Source: Owenia fusiformis (lineage: Eukaryota; Annelida; Polychaeta; Sabellida; Oweniidae). From it: a stretch of 64,000 bases of DNA. The notes under the pieces were generated by a model, which ran no database searches, was not told the origin of the DNA, and saw only the letters and a program-made list of their open reading frames with translations. The position numbers and the translations under genes were made by a program. The stretch covers positions 12,668,150 to 12,732,149 of the forward strand of contig CAIIXF020000002.1 in assembly GCA_903813345.2 (NCBI GenBank), written 5' to 3'. This document shows positions 54,001 to 60,000 of this stretch, in pieces (position 1 is the first letter of the stretch; every line of letters starts with the position of its first letter).

Positions 54001-57000
54001 TTGGTTCGGCTTGGACAATGTACATGAGTACAAGTACATGTAGTTTGACATGGAGACTGTTACAAGATATTTGTATTTGTTAAAAGTTAAGGACCACTAA
54101 TATTGTATGTAAACAAAGTAAAAAGTGGTCCTTAACTTTTTTTGAGAAGTATATTATCTACCACTTTCGAGGACAACTTGTGACATACGTACCTTGCCAG
54201 GTATTCTCATATACCTTTGTGACCAGTATGTAGATGATATGTAGTACCAGCATTGTTCCATATGATATCACCTGCACCCAAGCCGAGCCTCTAAAACCCC
54301 AAAAAATATTTATAGTGTCTGACAGGTATTTAGGTGTTGGAATCTCCAGGGGGAATCTAACCATATGAACAACGTATTTTAAATTTACAGTATGCTCATT
54401 CCAAGCAAAAAGATCTAGAACAACTCAAGGGCAAAATCCAAAGAGAAATCCAGAACATTCCACCGGAATTATTATCAATAAATGTAATGAACAATGTAGC
54501 ATGTAAAAAGGAAAGGGTTTCAAAGCATCAAAAAGGCAAGACTGAAATAAAAATGGTGTATTGGGGAGAAAACGTTCATGTTTGGCTACATGAACATCCA
54601 AAAGATGTCCGACAATATTGATTGGTTTATTTGTGCTGTTGATATACTTTTGAGTACATATTTGAGACATCCTGTATACTCATGAATGAATGATTGATTT
54701 CTTACTGTATGCCGAAATTCCACACATAAATGACAACATAGTGCAGTACGGCATTGACTATATTAGCGAACGCTCCAATTATAAGAGATGGATAGACTAT
54801 GTTCTGATGCTGGAGGTATTTGGAGAAGACTTGATAGAAAAAGTTCAGCTGGAAACACAAATACACAAAACAAAACAACGCTAATGATTTACAAGTTTTA
54901 GACTTTACAATTATAAAAACAGTTCATGATGAACAGTAGTTCAAGCAAGGGCGTTACAATACCCGGGAATTTATCGGTTCGTGCAGTACTTGTTTGTGAT
55001 AGCGCCCTCTGTAGGTCACTGTGCTTATAGCCTACAGTAATACGGGGTAGGATATCGGGAATTCGGTCAGTTTCTATCCGTCGATTACGCTATGAATTGA
55101 AGCAAGTGTTACCACTTTATCCACTTAAACAATTTGATAATTGATTAAATCTTTGAACAAAATCGATAAACACGTTATACACTTCCTATCTCCTTAGAAA
55201 TTAGCATGTATTTATGGATTGTGTTTTCGAACAAGGCTCGACCCATACCAATAGGGAAATCCTTATGCTAATGAGTATGACGTCATATTTTCCTGGGGAA
55301 TCCTAGATTTCAAAGACTCAGTCTGTTATTGTGTCAAATGTAAACGCTCTTTTGCAGACAGAAAATTGACAGATTAGCTTTTAACTTTCAGCTTTGATGT
55401 TTAAATATTCTGTATTTCTACCGGACTTCTTGCTGAATATCATATTATGTTATAACTTGATTTGGACCATTGCCTGATTGATCATAGTGAAATTTTGATT
55501 GTGATTCATGATTGATTGGCAAGAAAAATAATTCCTATTGTTTTCCAGCAAGGTCAAAATGTTACAGCATGAGTTATAATGTCGAGTTTGCATCATGTTA
55601 AATTCTGCTAGTGATTAGAAGTCCATGCACAAGCACAAACACAAGAGACAAACACACCCAGGCTCCAGCCCGTGGATGGAAATATAAAACTATTTAAGGC
55701 ACAAACTGGTATTAATAGACCGATATGTAGTGTCTGCCATGTATTGAAAGTAAACCAATCTGCATTATTAATGTTACTTCTATCAATACATGGATTGAGC
55801 AATGGAAAAGCAATGGCACAATCAAAAATGTGCATATCAATCGTGAATATCTCTCGGTTCAAAGCTTATTTCAACCAGAATCGTGTCAAAATATGTGTCT
55901 GAGTAACAGTTATACATTATAAGATCGCAAACTCTTACCAATTATTAGCCGAATGGCTTATTTTCAACGAAATGTCCTTAAGACAACAGCCCTGGGTCGC
56001 GCCTGAGACCAAAAACTGTTTCAAATATCCCTCCCCTAATTATATTGGATAATCACATTTATGCGTGCGCGCGCAGCTCATCCACTGAACGAAACGCCAC
56101 TTCCCGCTGAAATCACCGGGTATTGATCTTTCCCTTGGTTCAAGATCATTTATCGCTAATCTTAATGTTAGACGTCACGCTAGCGCTATGACATAAAGTA
56201 TTATCAAAACAATTTTTATAGCACATTCACTTACGAAAATTCCAGGTATGAATATTAGCAGGTACTCTCCTGCACCCCTGTAATGAAAACAACATTTTGC
56301 AACATTTATTCATTTTCTCATCTCCCCCTCAACTTACTCTTTGAAAACTAGATAACATAGTACTCCAGTTTGACTATAATTGTAGTAGATTATATGACAA
56401 CTTGCAGATTCACAGATCACATTAACTTTTAGAATAAATAAGTTTGTAATACTTTTCTGATATAATTAATGATATGACAACCAAGCATTCGTGCAAATGA
56501 TTTACTTAGCAACTTGATGATTTTGCCCTATGGCACGCAATAGACTCTCGGCATTCAGATGAAGGGGAACGAGCAACATGGCAGCAAGAAATATTATCAC
56601 CAAACCTAAACAAAAATCACAAAGGACAACATTAAAGATTATTAAAATAGTTATTTTCAGCTTTGCCATAGGAGCTTCTAGTAAAGATAGGAAGGGCACA
56701 GAAGATAAACTTCCGTTAAGGCAATACAAAAATATTACACTATGTCTAGTCCATTATTTATAGTTTACCAGAAAAAAATTATTAAAAAATAAAAAGTAGC
56801 CGAGACAACACAAGTCCCAAGTCTGTATATTTACTCTATTTTTTATTTTCCCTATTTTTAACAAATAAATTATAATTTTATTCAACCAATAAAATTCTAT
56901 GTTAGGGATTTCTCCTGGGAATATGTAGGCAAAAAGTGAAAAATGAGAGTAAATATACAGACTTGGGACTTGTGTTGTCTTGGCTACTAGTTATTCATTA

Positions 57001-60000
57001 CGCGCTATATGGAAATGTCCATGGCCTCACAGTAAAAGAATTCTGTCTCAGAATGTGATTTGCATATTTAAAGCCGAGTAATCTCCAGTTGGGAGAAAAA
57101 TTACATATTATATGTATGTATACATACTTCTTTGTAAATAAATTCCAACCATTTTCTTATTAGTTCCGCCATATGCCTGCAAATACGTAAAAATGTAAGC
57201 TCAGGTGCTGTAATATAATGATAGGAAAGGAAGAGGAAAGGAATAGGAAAACCGATCTAAATCTTTAAATTCTGATATTGCTCTATGTAAAATGTATCTG
57301 ACATTTCTCACAATGTTATCCCCCTTCCCTATTAAAATTGCTATAACTATACTATTATACTATTTCAAGAAACTGATCGTCAAGTCAAAACTGTACGTTC
57401 TACATTGTTTGTAGATTGTGCCATGGCCCATGATTGTGCCAATTACTTATAAATCACCTCTTGTATGTTCACTGTTCCACAACTACTAGTAATGGATGAA
57501 CTTCCTGGCTAGTGTTTTTTGTTTTCTCGATTTAAACCTCTATAATTTGGCACAAAGCTTTAAAAATGCTCTCGGTTTGAAATTCTATTTTTAAATTAAG
57601 CCGTAATTTTTGCATTTAGACCATCACGGTGTATAACCCAAACGCTCCTACATGCACGACGGAGCGTTTCATTACTGAAATTAAACAAAGAAACGCTCCG
57701 GAGTAGGAAAACTGTCTGGCGGGAATGATGAGCCGTCTGACAATTTCCCCAATAATGGGAATAAGAGGTATGAGTTACATATTTCGAGTATACCATTCGA
57801 TGGGTGTGATATTCATGTTGTACGTGGCTGGCTGTTGACGTTTGAAGCAATTAGGAAGAGCTGTACGAAGCAGTATAGTTATCAAAATTCAAAAACGTAT
57901 TTGTCATTCTACCGGTCAAAACCCCTTTTGTCGATACATGTGATTAGTTGAGCCAAGATTAGAGCACCAACGTATATTTTAGTCAAATTCCAATGCTTCA
58001 ACGCACCATACATTATCGTAATAGTGATTTGATGACCGAAAATCCAGTCTTAAAAATGATGACATTCTCATATTCAAGAAACGCTCCGACCTGGTTAACA
58101 CAGTGAATTGGAAACGCTCCGGTAGTCTAGATCAGTTAAGGAAATATATAGCTTGCCTTACCTTTTCAGGAAGAGAAAGAATAGATCTATTATACCCCTT
58201 GGCATCAATAGAAGAAAGATTAATTCACATATAACTTTTCGTTTTTTTCTATAGTTTTATGATTTAGCACATATGTAGGCATGACATCATCTAATGTATA
58301 GGCTTTAATCAGCTAGTTGCACGTTTAGCACCACCAGGTTCAGATGTTTCAATTTGCCTAACAAGTACAACACGTTTTTGAGAGATAGATTCGATTCGGA
58401 ACTCTTCTCTAATAATCTGAAAATGATATCAAAACAAAATGGTAAGAGCGTTTCTAAAATTGTGGTCTAAATCGACGGAGCGTTTCGAGGAAAACAAGCG
58501 ATTTCTCGAGAACAAGTAATGGATTTGGACTGGGATTTTAGGAAATGAGAATATACGAGTTTTTGATCTACTACTTAAACAGAAAGATTAACGTTTTCAT
58601 AGAAATACTAGTTTAATTCGTAATTTGTGGTCAAATCGTCATCTTCAGATTCGTTCGATCTACACTACGGAGCTTTGATCAAGCAAATAACAGTTTACCA
58701 CCAGAAGTTGAATAAATAAGATCTTTGCTCACGGTATTGTTCATCGAATGGTACATAATATTTCACTATGACATATGATATGTAAGAGAAACGAGAGAAA
58801 CAATACTTACGGTCATAGTAGAATCTTCATTAGCCGCCATTTTATTTCGCTCCGGAGCGTTTCCGCGTAAATGTAACGCTCCGTCGTGCATGTAGGAGCG
58901 TTTGGGTTATACACCGTGACCATCGCTTTTGTTACATATTGACGTCATAACATACATTGGTAATATAATGGACTTTCGCCAATGTAACAAAAGCGAGGGA
59001 CTAAATATGTGAATTGCAACTTCATTAACAAAACAAATTCCAAATAGAAGAAACTTATTAAAACTAGACTATATTTTCTTGCTTTGTGCCAAATTATAAT
59101 CTGCAACTTGACTTTTAAGTAGGACAGGTTTAAATCGATAAAAATTCGTAACCAGGAAGTTCATCCGTCAAAGTAATTAGTTGGGGAACAGTGATGTGCA
59201 AATGTGTCTAGATTACCTGTGAAAAGAGAGTGTCACATACATTGACCAGACCAGTTCCTATACAAATACCAAACACATTGATCATCTGAAAACATAAGGC
59301 ACTTTCAAAACAAAGTAAAAAGGTTTAATATATGAGCGATAAAATACACTAGAATATCTTCAAACTTTACACAGAGCCTGTAACTGTTACCCGTTTAACA
59401 TGAAATAAATGATGAAATATATGTACTAATATGAAGTGCGTAGTCTTGCTCAAAGACTGTATCCACCCCCACCCCCCGTTACCTTCACTCTCTTTACCTG
59501 GCAATATACAGAGAGAAGAGAAAGGAGAGAAGGATAAAGGGGGGGGGGAGTACAGGGTCTTTAAAGCAAGACTATGAAGTGCGTTAAAGGCTTAAAGGAA
59601 TATTCCTTGCCAAACCATCTCTCTCCTCATATGGTAGCTATAACCATATATATGCTTGCCATGTTTAGCAAAACACGCAAAAATGTTTTGATATGGTCAA
59701 ATTTGATCACTTAGAAATGTGATGCTCAATTCCAGTAAGCTACCATCTTTTAAAATTTCACACAGGAAGTGATGTCATCGACTCTCAACTTTGCATATAG
59801 CATTAGGTGAGGAGCTATTAAAATTACAAAACCAGCTAAATATTCTTTTTCAACTTTGTATATTATTTAATCCTTCTGAAAATCTCTTCTTTTACTCTAA
59901 GTTGACAAGCCCTGAAAATATTTTTGCACAGAAAGTAATGATCACTTGTCTAGAAGTGATTTTGTGCTACTTTCCTATACTGTTATGGGCAAGGTAATAG

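Noticed and set aside
58807-58845. ATG frame MAANEDSTMT with GTAAG donor inside the 57625 element
   Set aside because: Too short and with no downstream exon that I can link; could be the start of a lost transposase but cannot be supported.
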